Source: CAZKVJ01 sp964556225
GTDB lineage: Bacteria > Actinomycetota > Acidimicrobiia > Acidimicrobiales > Ilumatobacteraceae
Assembly: GCA_964556225.1 (NCBI GenBank)
Contig: CAZKVJ010000036.1
Coordinates: 1-14,372, forward strand
DNA: 14,372 nt
Direction of reading: 5' to 3'
Position numbers and translations under genes: made by a program. How positions within the stretch are numbered: position 1 is the stretch's first letter; each line of letters opens with the position of its first letter. Positions 1 through 7,500 of the stretch are shown here, in pieces. The notes below the pieces were generated by a model. The model saw only the letters and a program-made list of their open reading frames with translations. It was not told where the DNA came from and did no database searches.

Positions 1-13
1 AGCGCTCAGCGCT
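1..13. terminator. Short inverted repeat beyond the 3' end of guaB
   Basis: AGCGC-TCA-GCGCT is a perfect 5-bp inverted repeat with a 3-base loop, lying 34 bases past the guaB stop codon. It could be the end-of-operon hairpin for the purine operon, or belong to a gene to the left that is cut off. There is no T-tract, as is common in high-GC actinomycetes, so the terminator role is inferred. It sits on the window edge, so its true extent is unknown. Confidence 0.3.
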
Positions 14-15
14 AC

Positions 16-37
16 TTCCTGGGACCGGAACGGGGAA
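16..37 (+). repeat. Intergenic repeat, copy 1 (CCTGG-N2-CCGGAACGG)
   Basis: The 22 bases starting TTCCTGGGACC match positions 12550-12571 at 20 of 22 bases. The core at 18-33 is CCTGG-GA-CCGGAACGG. It lies between the guaB stop codon and the window edge. The centre is an imperfect dyad (CTGG/CCGG), perfect in the copy at 12550. The function is unknown. See the related copies at 12539-12571 and 14323-14341. Confidence 0.6.
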
Positions 38-47
38 GGTGAGGGGG

Positions 48-1553
48 TCAGGTGCGCTGGTAGTTGGGCGCTTCCTTGGTGATCTGGACGTCGTGGGGGT
101 GGCTCTCCTCGCGGCCGGCCGAGGTGACCCGCATGAACCGGCTGGTGCGGCGCAACCCCTCGAGGGTGGCCGCACCAGCGTAGCCCATCCCGCTGCGCAG
201 CCCGCCGACGAGCTGGTACGTGACGTCGCCGAGGCGCCCGGCGTAGGGGACGCGACCCTCGATGCCCTCCGGGACCAGCTTGCGGGTGCCCGAGCCGGAC
301 TGGGCGGTGGCGTAGCGGTCGGCGCCGAGCCCCTGCATCGCCCCGAGCGAGCCCATGCCCCGGTACGTCTTGTACCGGCGCCCCTCGTACAGCTCCATCT
401 CGCCCGGCGCCTCGTCGGTGCCGGCCAGCAGCGAGCCCAGCATGATCGTCTCCGCCCCGGCGGCGATGGCCTTCACCACGTCGCCGCTGTAGGTGATGCC
501 GCCATCGGCCACCACCGGGATGCCCCGCTGGCGGGCCCGGCGGGTGGTGAACCAGATGGCCGACAGCTGCGGCATGCCGGCGCCGGCGATGACCCGGGTG
601 GTGCAGATGCTGCCCGCACCGACCCCGACCTTCACGGCGTCGGCGCCGGCGTCGGCCAGCGCGTCGACACCGTCCTCGGTGACCACGTTGCCGGCGACCA
701 CCGGGAGGTCCGGCCAGCTGGCCTTGAGCCGCTCGATCGCCTTCACCACGCCCGCCGAGTGCCCGTGCGCGGTGTCGATCACCACGGCGTCGACCCCCAT
801 CGCGACCAGCGCGTCGACGCGGTCCTCGAGATCGGCACCGACCCCGACGGCCGCCGCGCAGGCCAGACGACCGCGGGTGTCACGGGTGGCGTTGGGGTGC
901 TCCTGGCGTTTCTGGATGTCCTTCACGGTGATGAGGCCCTGCAGCCGGCCGGCCTCGTCGACCAGCGGCAGCTTCTCGATGCGGTACTGCTGGAGGATCG
1001 CCCGGGCCTCGTCGAGGGTGGTGCCGACCGGGGCCGTGACGAGCCGCTCGGACGTCATGAACTCGGACACCGCCCGGTCGAAGTCGGACCCCTCGCAGAA
1101 CCGGATGTCGCGGTTGGTGAGGATGCCCACCAGCCGTCCGTCGCCGTCGGTGATCGGCACGCCGCTGAAGCGGAAGCGGTGCATGAGCGCCTCCGCCTCG
1201 TGCAAGGTGGCGTGAGGGTGCAGGGTGACCGGGTCGGTGATCATGCCGCTCTGGCTTCGCTTCACCTTCTGCACCTCGGCGGCCTGGTCGCCGATGGCCA
1301 GGTTGCGGTGGATCACGCCGATCCCGCCCTCGCGGGCCATTGCCACCGCCATGCGCGCCTCGGTGACCTTGTCCATGGCGGCCGACACCAGGGGCACGGC
1401 CAGGCGGATGCCGGCCGCGAACGTGGCCGAGGTGTCGACCGTGTCGGGGAGGACCTCGCTGTAGCCGGGCACGACGACGACGTCGTCGAACGTCAGCGCC
1501 TCGAAGCGGTCGAACAGCTCGTCGTTGTGGGAGCGAGGGGTGGACGGGCTCAT
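48..1553 (-). CDS. guaB: Inosine-5'-monophosphate dehydrogenase (GuaB)
   Basis: A 501-residue cytosolic enzyme that oxidises IMP to XMP with NAD+, the committed step to GMP. It has full length for the family. It starts with the usual ALTFDDVVVVPGYS segment (residues 19-32). Two CBS domains interrupt the barrel at about 108-160 and 165-215. The catalytic loop GSICTTR carries nucleophile Cys317, and the flap Arg434/Tyr437 lies in EGRVPY. The C-terminal HPHDVQITKEAPNY is canonical. Two small oddities: the catalytic loop reads GVGAGSICTTR where Pro usually precedes GSICTTR, and the helix after it (residues 332-343, AIWFTTRRARQR) differs from the usual Ala-rich sequence. It is the last gene of the purine operon. 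Its ATG overlaps the purN stop by 4 nt (ATGA-type, 1550-1553), and a strong GGAGGT ribosome site sits inside the purN 3' end, which fixes this start. Confidence 0.97.
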   Translation of the reverse strand: MSPSTPRSHNDELFDRFEALTFDDVVVVPGYSEVLPDTVDTSATFAAGIRLAVPLVSAAMDKVTEARMAVAMAREGGIGVIHRNLAIGDQAAEVQKVKRSQSGMITDPVTLHPHATLHEAEALMHRFRFSGVPITDGDGRLVGILTNRDIRFCEGSDFDRAVSEFMTSERLVTAPVGTTLDEARAILQQYRIEKLPLVDEAGRLQGLITVKDIQKRQEHPNATRDTRGRLACAAAVGVGADLEDRVDALVAMGVDAVVIDTAHGHSAGVVKAIERLKASWPDLPVVAGNVVTEDGVDALADAGADAVKVGVGAGSICTTRVIAGAGMPQLSAIWFTTRRARQRGIPVVADGGITYSGDVVKAIAAGAETIMLGSLLAGTDEAPGEMELYEGRRYKTYRGMGSLGAMQGLGADRYATAQSGSGTRKLVPEGIEGRVPYAGRLGDVTYQLVGGLRSGMGYAGAATLEGLRRTSRFMRVTSAGREESHPHDVQITKEAPNYQRT

Positions 1554-2149
1554 GCGGTGACCTCCGTTCGGCAGAGGGTTCGTAGGGTGTCGACGAGCAG
1601 GCGGTGCTCGGTGGCATGCACCCGCTCGGTGAAGGACTCGAGGGTGTCGTCGGGCTCGATCGGCACGTCGGCGGCGGCGAGGACGGGGCCATCGTCGACC
1701 CCCTCGTCCGGCACGAGGTGGACCATCACGCCGCTGACCCGGCGCCGGCCCTCACGCGCCTCGGTGAATGCCCGCTCGATGGCGTGCGTCCCCGGCAGCT
1801 CACCCGGACGAGCCGGGTGCAGGTTCACGACCATCGAGGGGAACCACCCGAGGAAGCTCATGGTGAGGATCCTCATCCACCCGGCGAGCACGATCCAGGT
1901 GGGGGCGAAGCCAGCGACCACGTCGGCGAGGCGGGCGTCGTAGTCGGCGCGCTCCTCGCCGGGGCGAGGTTCCAGGCACACCGCGGCGACGCCGGCCCGG
2001 CGAGCGCGTTCGAGCCCGAACGCATCGGCCCGGTTGGACACCACCGCCACGACGTCGGCGCCGAGGCGGCCGCCGGCGCAGGCGTCGAGGATCGCTTGCA
2101 GGTTGGAGCCGTTGCCGGACACCAGCACGACGAGGCGGGGCCGGATCAT
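1550..2149 (-). CDS. purN: Phosphoribosylglycinamide formyltransferase (PurN)
   Basis: A 199-residue enzyme that transfers a formyl group from 10-formyl-tetrahydrofolate to GAR, giving FGAR. The N-terminal VSGNGSNLQAI (residues 10-20) is the phosphate-binding loop. Catalytic residues are Asn109 and His111 (in NLHP) and Asp152 (in VDDGP), matching E. coli N106/H108/D144. The loop after NLHP reads ARPGELPGTHAIERAF, where many bacterial enzymes have a LLPxFPG-type sequence; from memory it is closer to the fungal Ade8-style loop. The ATG at 2149 overlaps the purM stop by 4 nt, and the stop overlaps the guaB start by 4 nt. The frame is open further upstream to 2563, but that extension is low-complexity Arg/Pro-rich shadow of purM, so the start at 2149 is preferred. 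Confidence 0.95.
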   Translation of the reverse strand: MIRPRLVVLVSGNGSNLQAILDACAGGRLGADVVAVVSNRADAFGLERARRAGVAAVCLEPRPGEERADYDARLADVVAGFAPTWIVLAGWMRILTMSFLGWFPSMVVNLHPARPGELPGTHAIERAFTEAREGRRRVSGVMVHLVPDEGVDDGPVLAAADVPIEPDDTLESFTERVHATEHRLLVDTLRTLCRTEVTA

Positions 2150-4335
2150 GAGAGGTGGACCTTGCGGTCGCCGGGCACCAGCTCGCCGATGCGCCAGGTG
2201 GGTTCGTCGATGGCGCCCTGCACGGCGGCGGCGTCGGCGGCGGCGCACACGACCACCATGCCGATGCCCATGTTCAGCGTGCGGTGCAGCTCGTGCGCGG
2301 ACATCCCCGTGGCCAGCTCCCGCACCAGCCGGAACAGCGCCGGCACCGGCCACGAGCCGAGGTGCACCTGGGCGTCGCAGCCGCTGGGCAGGACGCGGGC
2401 CAGGTTCTCGGGCAGGCCGCCGCCGGTGATGTGGGCCAGGCCCTTCACCCGGCCGGTGGCCAGCGCGTCGTCGAGCACGCCGAGGTAGCTGCGGTGCGGC
2501 TCGAGGAGCGCGTCGCCGAGCGGGCGCTCGAGCGGTGGCGGGGTGGCGTCCATCGGCGCCCACTCGAAGAGCCGGCGCAGCAGCGAGTAGCCGTTGGTGT
2601 GCGGCCCGGAGGACCCGACGCCGATGAGCACGTCACCCGGGGCGATGTCGCGGCGGGGCAGCAGCGCCGCCCGCTCGACGAACCCGACCAGCGTGCCGGC
2701 GATGTCGAACGCCCCGGGTGCGTACACCCCGGGCATCTCGGCGGTCTCGCCGCCGAGCAGGGCGCACCCAGCGGCCTCGCACGCCTCGGCCATGCCGGTG
2801 ACCACCTCGGCCACCTGGTCGGCGTCGAGGCGGCTGGACGCCACGTAGTCGAGGAAGAACAGGGGCCGGGCGCCCTGCACGAGCACGTCGTCGATGCAGT
2901 GGTTGACGATGTCGTGGCCGACGCCGCGGTAGCGACCGAGGCGGGCCGCCAGCTCCACCTTGGTGCCCACCCCGTCGGTGGAGCCGACGAGCACCGGATC
3001 GACCATGTCACGCAGGGTGGCGACGCTGAAGGCCCCGCCGAAGCTCCCGACGCCGCGCAGCACCTCTGGCCCGTGGGTGCGCTCGACGGCCGCCTTCATG
3101 GCCGACACGGCCCGGTTGCCCTCGTCGATGTCGACGCCGGCGGCGGCGTAGGAGCGAACCTCGGCCGCCGGTGCTCGCCAACCGATGTCGCGCCGGACCT
3201 GCATCCCGTCGAAGTGGATGCGCGCCATGGCACGGTAGGCGGCGGTGCGGGCCGCGGCCAGATCGTCGCCCAGCCCGGTGACGGCCAGGACCCGTCCGCC
3301 GGTGACGACGGGGAGCCCGTCGGGGCCACCGGCCATGCCCGCCGGGAACAGCAACCCGTCCTCGCCCGGGTCGATCGTGATCCGCCCACCGGTGACCGGC
3401 GCGTCGGGGTACCCGGGGGCGGCGGCCACCACCGTGCAGGCCGAGCCGGGCCGGACCTGCAGGTGGACCTCGTCGAGACGTCCCCGGGTGCAGGCCAGGG
3501 CCACCTCGGCCAGGTCGGTCTCGATGAGGGGCAGCACCGCTTGTGCCTCGGGGTCGCCGAAGCGACAGTTCCACTCGAGCAGGCGGGGGCCGTCGGGGGT
3601 GAGCATCAGCCCGGCGTAGAGCACACCGACGTACGGCGTGCCCTCGGCGGCGAGGTGCTCGACCACTGGGCGCACGAAGATCGATGCCAGCTCGTCCGGA
3701 TCGAACGGGACGGGCGCCGGCGCATACGCGCCCATGCCGCCCGTGTTCGGGCCGCTGTCACCCTCGCCGAGGCGCTTGTGGTCCTGGGCCAAGGGCAGGG
3801 CGAGGACCCGGTGGCCGTCGCACAGCGCGAGCAGCGAGCACTCGGGGCCGTGGAGTCGCTCCTCGAGCACGATCGCGGCGTCCGTGCCGAGCCGGCGGAT
3901 GGCGTCGCCGGTCGCGGCATCGTCGTCGGGCACGATCACGCCCTTGCCGGCGGCCAGGCCCGACAGCTTCACCACGACCGGGCGCTCGAGTGCCCGCCAC
4001 CAGGCGATGGCGGCGTCGGGATCACGGTCGAACACGGCGAACGCCGGGGAGGGGATCCCCAGCCGGGCGGCGACCTCGCGGGCGTGCGCCTTGGACGACT
4101 CGAGGCGGGCGAGCGCCGCCGGCGGTCCGAAGCAGGGGATGCCGCGCGCCGTGCAGCGGTCGGCGACCCCGGCGGCCAGCGCCGCCTCGGGCCCGACGAT
4201 GACGAGGTCGAGCTGGCCATCCGGAGCAGCGCCGTCGGGCAGGTCCGGGGCCAGCTCGACGGTGTGCCCGTGACGCCGGCAGGCCCAGGCGAGGGCCTGC
4301 TCCCGGCCGCCGCCGCCGATGACGAGGACGCGCAT
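2146..4335 (-). CDS. purD-purM: Bifunctional PurD-PurM fusion: GAR synthetase / AIR synthetase
   Basis: One 729-residue reading frame joins two enzymes. Residues 1-388 are PurD (PRA + glycine + ATP to GAR): nucleotide loop VIGGGGREQAL (5-15), ATP-grasp segments around residues 119-202 (AGKGVIV, AQDHKR, NTGGMGAYAPAP), signature RFGDPEAQ (258-265) and the typical C-terminal end DIGWRA (383-388). Residues about 395-729 are PurM (FGAM + ATP to AIR): SYAAAGVDID (395-404), GSTDGVGTK (451-459), GGETAEMPGVY (528-538), HTNGYSLLR (579-587) and HITGGGLPENL (635-645). The joint is only about six residues (PAAEVR) with no stop, and no ATG, GTG or TTG codon lies in it. The PurD N-domain is shortened: Glu of VGPE is residue 50 against about 73 in E. 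coli, the PGNAG loop is missing, and the usual GREHAL His is Gln13. The ATG at 4335 shares one base with the purF stop (TGATG), behind a GAGGGGG ribosome site. The frame is open to 4977, but that extension is purF shadow. Confidence 0.93.
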   Translation of the reverse strand: MRVLVIGGGGREQALAWACRRHGHTVELAPDLPDGAAPDGQLDLVIVGPEAALAAGVADRCTARGIPCFGPPAALARLESSKAHAREVAARLGIPSPAFAVFDRDPDAAIAWWRALERPVVVKLSGLAAGKGVIVPDDDAATGDAIRRLGTDAAIVLEERLHGPECSLLALCDGHRVLALPLAQDHKRLGEGDSGPNTGGMGAYAPAPVPFDPDELASIFVRPVVEHLAAEGTPYVGVLYAGLMLTPDGPRLLEWNCRFGDPEAQAVLPLIETDLAEVALACTRGRLDEVHLQVRPGSACTVVAAAPGYPDAPVTGGRITIDPGEDGLLFPAGMAGGPDGLPVVTGGRVLAVTGLGDDLAAARTAAYRAMARIHFDGMQVRRDIGWRAPAAEVRSYAAAGVDIDEGNRAVSAMKAAVERTHGPEVLRGVGSFGGAFSVATLRDMVDPVLVGSTDGVGTKVELAARLGRYRGVGHDIVNHCIDDVLVQGARPLFFLDYVASSRLDADQVAEVVTGMAEACEAAGCALLGGETAEMPGVYAPGAFDIAGTLVGFVERAALLPRRDIAPGDVLIGVGSSGPHTNGYSLLRRLFEWAPMDATPPPLERPLGDALLEPHRSYLGVLDDALATGRVKGLAHITGGGLPENLARVLPSGCDAQVHLGSWPVPALFRLVRELATGMSAHELHRTLNMGIGMVVVCAAADAAAVQGAIDEPTWRIGELVPGDRKVHLS

Positions 4336-5783
4336 CAGGCGAGCACCCCCTCGAACGCGAGCTTCGAGTGGGCGCTGCCGACGTCGATCGGGTACTGGCC
4401 GGTGAAGCAGGCGTTGCAGTACCCGCCCTCCGGGCCGGCGTCTCGGCCGACGGCGCGCATCATCCCCTCGAGGGACAAGAAGGCGAGCGAGTCGGCGCCG
4501 ATGTGGGTGCGCATCTCCTCCACGCCGAGCCGGGCGGCGACGAGGTCGCCGTCGTGGCCCATGTCGACGCCGAAGTGGCAGGGATGGGTGATCGGCGGGC
4601 AGGTGATGCGCAGGTGCACCTCGGCCGCACCGGCCTCGCGGACCAGGCGCACGAGGGGTCCGGCGGTGGTGCCCCGCACGAGCGAGTCGTCGATCATGAT
4701 CACGCGCTTGCCGGCCAGGTTCTCCGTGAGCGCGTTGAACTTGAGGGCCACGCCTCGCTCGCGCAGGTCCTGGGTGGGTTCGATGAACGTTCGACCGATG
4801 TAGCGGTTCTTGATGAGGCCGTCGTTGAACGCGATGCCGGAGGCCCGGGCGAAGCCGATCGCGGCCGGGATCGACGAGTCCGGGACCGGGATCACCACGT
4901 CGGCGTCGACCGGCGACTCGTGGGCCAGCTCCTCGCCGAGGCGCTGGCGGACGTGGTGCACGCTGCGCCCGTCCCACTCGCTGTCGGGGCGGCTGAAGTA
5001 GACGAACTCGAACGTGCAGCGGGCGCCGCGTACGGCCGGTGCCATGGCCTGGTGGCGGTGCACCTCGGCCCCCTGCAGGGTGACGACCTCACCCGGCGTC
5101 ACCTCGCTGACGTCGGAGCAGCCGAGCGTGGCGAGTGCGCACGTCTCGGACGCGACGGCCCAGCCGCCGTGGGGGAGCCGTCCGAGCGACAGCGGCCGGA
5201 AGCCCCAAGGGTCGCGCACCGCCACCACCCGGTCGGCGGTGAGCACGACGAGGGAGTAGGCACCCTTCCACGCCGGCAGCGTGCGCTCGAGGCGCTCCTC
5301 CCACGTGCGCCCACCGGCGGCGGCGAGCATGAGTGCGAGCACCTCGCTGTCGCTGGTGGCGGTGAGCCCGAAGCCCCGGCTGAGCAGCTCGTCGCGCAGG
5401 GCGGGCGCGTTCACGAGGTTGCCGTTGTGCGCCACGGCGAGGGGGCCGTGCATGGTCTCGATGAGGAACGGTTGGGCGTTGCGCATGGCCGAGCCACCGG
5501 CGGTGGAGTACCGGGTGTGGCCGATGCCGTGGTAGCCGGAGAGCGGGCGCAGCGTCTCGGGGGTGAACACGTTGGCGACCAGCCCCGACTCCTTGTGGAG
5601 CCGGGCGCGCTGGCCGTCGCTCACGGCGATGCCGGCTGCTTCCTGGCCGCGGTGCTGGAGGGCGAACAGGCCGAAGAAGGCGAGCTGGGCGACGCCCTCG
5701 CCGTGGGGTGTCGACAGCCCGATCACCCCGCACTCGTCGTGGGGATGGTCGTCGCCGGCGGGGAGGATGTGCAGCGGGATCAC
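4335..5783 (-). CDS. purF: Amidophosphoribosyltransferase (PurF), iron-sulfur type with propeptide
   Basis: A 482-residue enzyme that makes phosphoribosylamine from PRPP and glutamine, the first step of de novo purine synthesis. From the GTG start at 5783, a 17-residue leader precedes Cys18 in DECGVIG, the expected N-terminal nucleophile after self-cleavage. The glutaminase part runs to about residue 250 (RGQEAAGIA, HTRYST, AHNGNLVN). The phosphoribosyltransferase part carries the PRPP motif VIMIDDSLVRGTT (361-373). Four Cys (256, 402, 456, 459) have spacing close to the [4Fe-4S] ligands of the B. subtilis enzyme (146 residues between the first two, then CxxC), so this is the oxygen-sensitive cluster-bearing type. 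The GTG overlaps the purC stop by 4 nt (GTGA), with AGGAG 10 nt upstream. The frame stays open to 5906, but that stretch is purC shadow. Confidence 0.95.
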   Translation of the reverse strand: MIPLHILPAGDDHPHDECGVIGLSTPHGEGVAQLAFFGLFALQHRGQEAAGIAVSDGQRARLHKESGLVANVFTPETLRPLSGYHGIGHTRYSTAGGSAMRNAQPFLIETMHGPLAVAHNGNLVNAPALRDELLSRGFGLTATSDSEVLALMLAAAGGRTWEERLERTLPAWKGAYSLVVLTADRVVAVRDPWGFRPLSLGRLPHGGWAVASETCALATLGCSDVSEVTPGEVVTLQGAEVHRHQAMAPAVRGARCTFEFVYFSRPDSEWDGRSVHHVRQRLGEELAHESPVDADVVIPVPDSSIPAAIGFARASGIAFNDGLIKNRYIGRTFIEPTQDLRERGVALKFNALTENLAGKRVIMIDDSLVRGTTAGPLVRLVREAGAAEVHLRITCPPITHPCHFGVDMGHDGDLVAARLGVEEMRTHIGADSLAFLSLEGMMRAVGRDAGPEGGYCNACFTGQYPIDVGSAHSKLAFEGVLA

Positions 5784-6718
5784 AGCAGTCCGTGCTCCTG
5801 GAGGTTGGCGATGAGGCGGGGAAGCACCGGGTACGTGCCCGGTTCGAAGTCGCGCCCGGTGAGCCGCTCGTAGGCGGAGATGTAGCGCTCGGTGGTGGCG
5901 ACCCACACGTCGGCGTCGAGTGCGGGCGGCTCGCCGTCGCCCGTGTAGCCGAGGGCCGCCAGCGCCCGGCGCACCGGTTCCTTGTCGAGGCTCTCCGGCT
6001 CGCTGCCGGTGGCGACGAGGGACTCGTAGGTGTCGGCCTCCCAGAACCGCGAGGAGTCCGGGGTGTGCACCTCGTCGATGACGAGCAGCCGGCCGTCGGC
6101 GTCGAGGCCCATCTCGTACTTGGTGTCGGCGAGGATGAGGCCCGCGGCCTCGGCGACACCGCGCCCCCGCTCGAACAGCGCGAGCGCCGCCGCCTGGGCC
6201 TGCTCCCAGATCTCGGGGTCGACCAGGCGGCGCTCGACCACCTCGGCGCAGGTGATCGGCTCGTCGTGCGCGCCGTGGGCGCCCTTGGTGGTGGGGGTGA
6301 CGAGCGGCGTGGGGAGCGGGTCGTTCTTCGCCAGCCCGTCCGGCAGCCGGTGGCCGTACAGGACCCGCTCACCGGTGGCGTAGCGGGTCCACAACGACGT
6401 GGAGGTGACGCCGGTGATGTGACCCCTCACGACGATCTCGACCGGAAGGGGTCGGGCGGTGACGGCGACGGTGGCGTTGGGATCGGGCACCGACACGAGG
6501 TGGTTGGGGATGATGTCGGCGGTGCGCTCGAACCACCACGCCGCCAGCTGGTTGAGCACCTGGCCCTTCCACGGCACACCGGCCAGGATGCGGTCGAACG
6601 CGGAGAGGCGGTCCGTGGTGACGAAGAGCCGCCGGCCGGGATCGAGCGCGTACGACACCCGCACCTTGCCGTCGCGGCGGTCCGCCAGTGGGAGGTCGAC
6701 GTCGACGAACGGGGCCAC
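5780..6718 (-). CDS. purC: SAICAR synthase (PurC)
   Basis: A 312-residue enzyme that condenses CAIR with aspartate using ATP to give SAICAR. It has the family's usual length for the form shared with actinobacteria and yeast. Recognisable segments are TTDRLSAFDRI (34-44), PWKGQVLNQLAAWWFE (49-64), PVEIVVRGHITG (92-103), LADTKYEMG (196-204), and DEVHTPDSSRFW (215-226). The GTG at 6718 is chosen because AAGGAG lies 10 nt upstream and the protein then begins just before the conserved GKVRVSYAL. It lies 4 nt behind the purQ stop. The frame is open to 7129, but the extra sequence is purQ shadow. Confidence 0.95.
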   Translation of the reverse strand: MAPFVDVDLPLADRRDGKVRVSYALDPGRRLFVTTDRLSAFDRILAGVPWKGQVLNQLAAWWFERTADIIPNHLVSVPDPNATVAVTARPLPVEIVVRGHITGVTSTSLWTRYATGERVLYGHRLPDGLAKNDPLPTPLVTPTTKGAHGAHDEPITCAEVVERRLVDPEIWEQAQAAALALFERGRGVAEAAGLILADTKYEMGLDADGRLLVIDEVHTPDSSRFWEADTYESLVATGSEPESLDKEPVRRALAALGYTGDGEPPALDADVWVATTERYISAYERLTGRDFEPGTYPVLPRLIANLQEHGLL

Positions 6719-6722
6719 CGGC

Positions 6723-7457
6723 TCAGAGCTCCTTCGCGTGGCGGACGCCCGCCTCGAACAGACGCAGCCCACTGCCCTGGCACCGGCCGCGGCGGTGCTC
6801 GGGGTGCTGGCGGGCGACGATGTGGTTCTCGGGGTGGGGCATGAGCCCGAGCACCAGCCCGCTCGGGTCGCAGATGCCGGCGATGCCGTCACGCGAGCCG
6901 TTCGGGTTGGCCGATGCGTAGCGGAGCGCGATCTGGTCGCCGGCGGCCAGTGCCGCGAGCGTGTCGTCGTCGCAGGTGAAGCGCCCCTCGCCGTGGGCGA
7001 TGGGGCAGTGGATCTCGTCGTCGAGCGGGGCGGTCCACACGCACCGGCCTGACACGGGTGTGAGGCGCACCCAGTCGCACAGGAACGTGCCGGCGTCGTT
7101 GTGGCCGAGCGCGGCCCGGCGGCCGCCACCGGGGAGCAGCCCGGTGCGCACCAGCACCTGGAACCCGTTGCAGATCCCGAGCACGGGGCGCCCCTGCTCG
7201 ACGAACCCGGCCAGGCGCTCGCCGAGCCCGAGGGACAGCTCGAGCCCGAACATGCGCCCGGCGCCGAGCGAGTCGGCGTAGCTGAACCCGCCGGGCAGCA
7301 CGAGGAGCCGGGCGGTGTCGAGCAGCGTCGGGCTGGCCAGCAGCTCGGCCAGCAGCGCCGGGCGGGGCTCGGCGCCCGCCATGTCGAGCGCGAGGGCGAC
7401 GTCGCGATCGCGGTTCGTGCCGGGAGCGCTGACGACCACGGCGACGGGCCGGCTCAT
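6723..7457 (-). CDS. purQ: FGAM synthase glutaminase subunit (PurQ)
   Basis: A 244-residue class I glutamine amidotransferase that supplies ammonia to PurL for FGAR to FGAM. The N-terminus VAVVVSAPGTNRDRD (5-19) is the PurQ-type start. The nucleophile is Cys96 in GICNGFQ, and His208/Glu210 lie in MPHPEN, completing the triad. The ATG at 7457 has GGGAG 8 nt upstream, and the family's N-terminal motif follows immediately. The frame stays open to 7526 inside purL, but those residues look unrelated. A 43-nt gap separates it from purL, the widest gap in the operon. It stays a separate subunit although PurS is fused to PurL here. Confidence 0.95.
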   Translation of the reverse strand: MSRPVAVVVSAPGTNRDRDVALALDMAGAEPRPALLAELLASPTLLDTARLLVLPGGFSYADSLGAGRMFGLELSLGLGERLAGFVEQGRPVLGICNGFQVLVRTGLLPGGGRRAALGHNDAGTFLCDWVRLTPVSGRCVWTAPLDDEIHCPIAHGEGRFTCDDDTLAALAAGDQIALRYASANPNGSRDGIAGICDPSGLVLGLMPHPENHIVARQHPEHRRGRCQGSGLRLFEAGVRHAKEL

Positions 7458-7500
7458 GGCTTGCCGCTCCCGGCCGCTCGGGCCAGCTCGCTCCGCTGTC

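Noticed and set aside
39..1943. Long plus-strand open frame opposite guaB and purN
   Set aside because: The translation is low-complexity Gly/Arg/Val/Asp without recognisable motifs, whereas both minus-strand genes have full conserved sequences and stop/start overlaps.
3100..3200. Possibility that purD and purM are separate overlapping genes
   Set aside because: No stop codon lies between the domains, and the joint lacks any start codon. The only internal ATG is ten codons before the end of the PurD domain, so a single fused product is the simpler reading.
2155..4803. Long plus-strand open frame opposite purDM and the end of purF
   Set aside because: Same composition artefact. It crosses the purF/purD junction and has no ribosome site or domain.
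4368..5873. Plus-strand open frame of about 500 codons opposite purF
   Set aside because: Shadow of purF; Val/Gly/Asp/Arg-rich with no motif.
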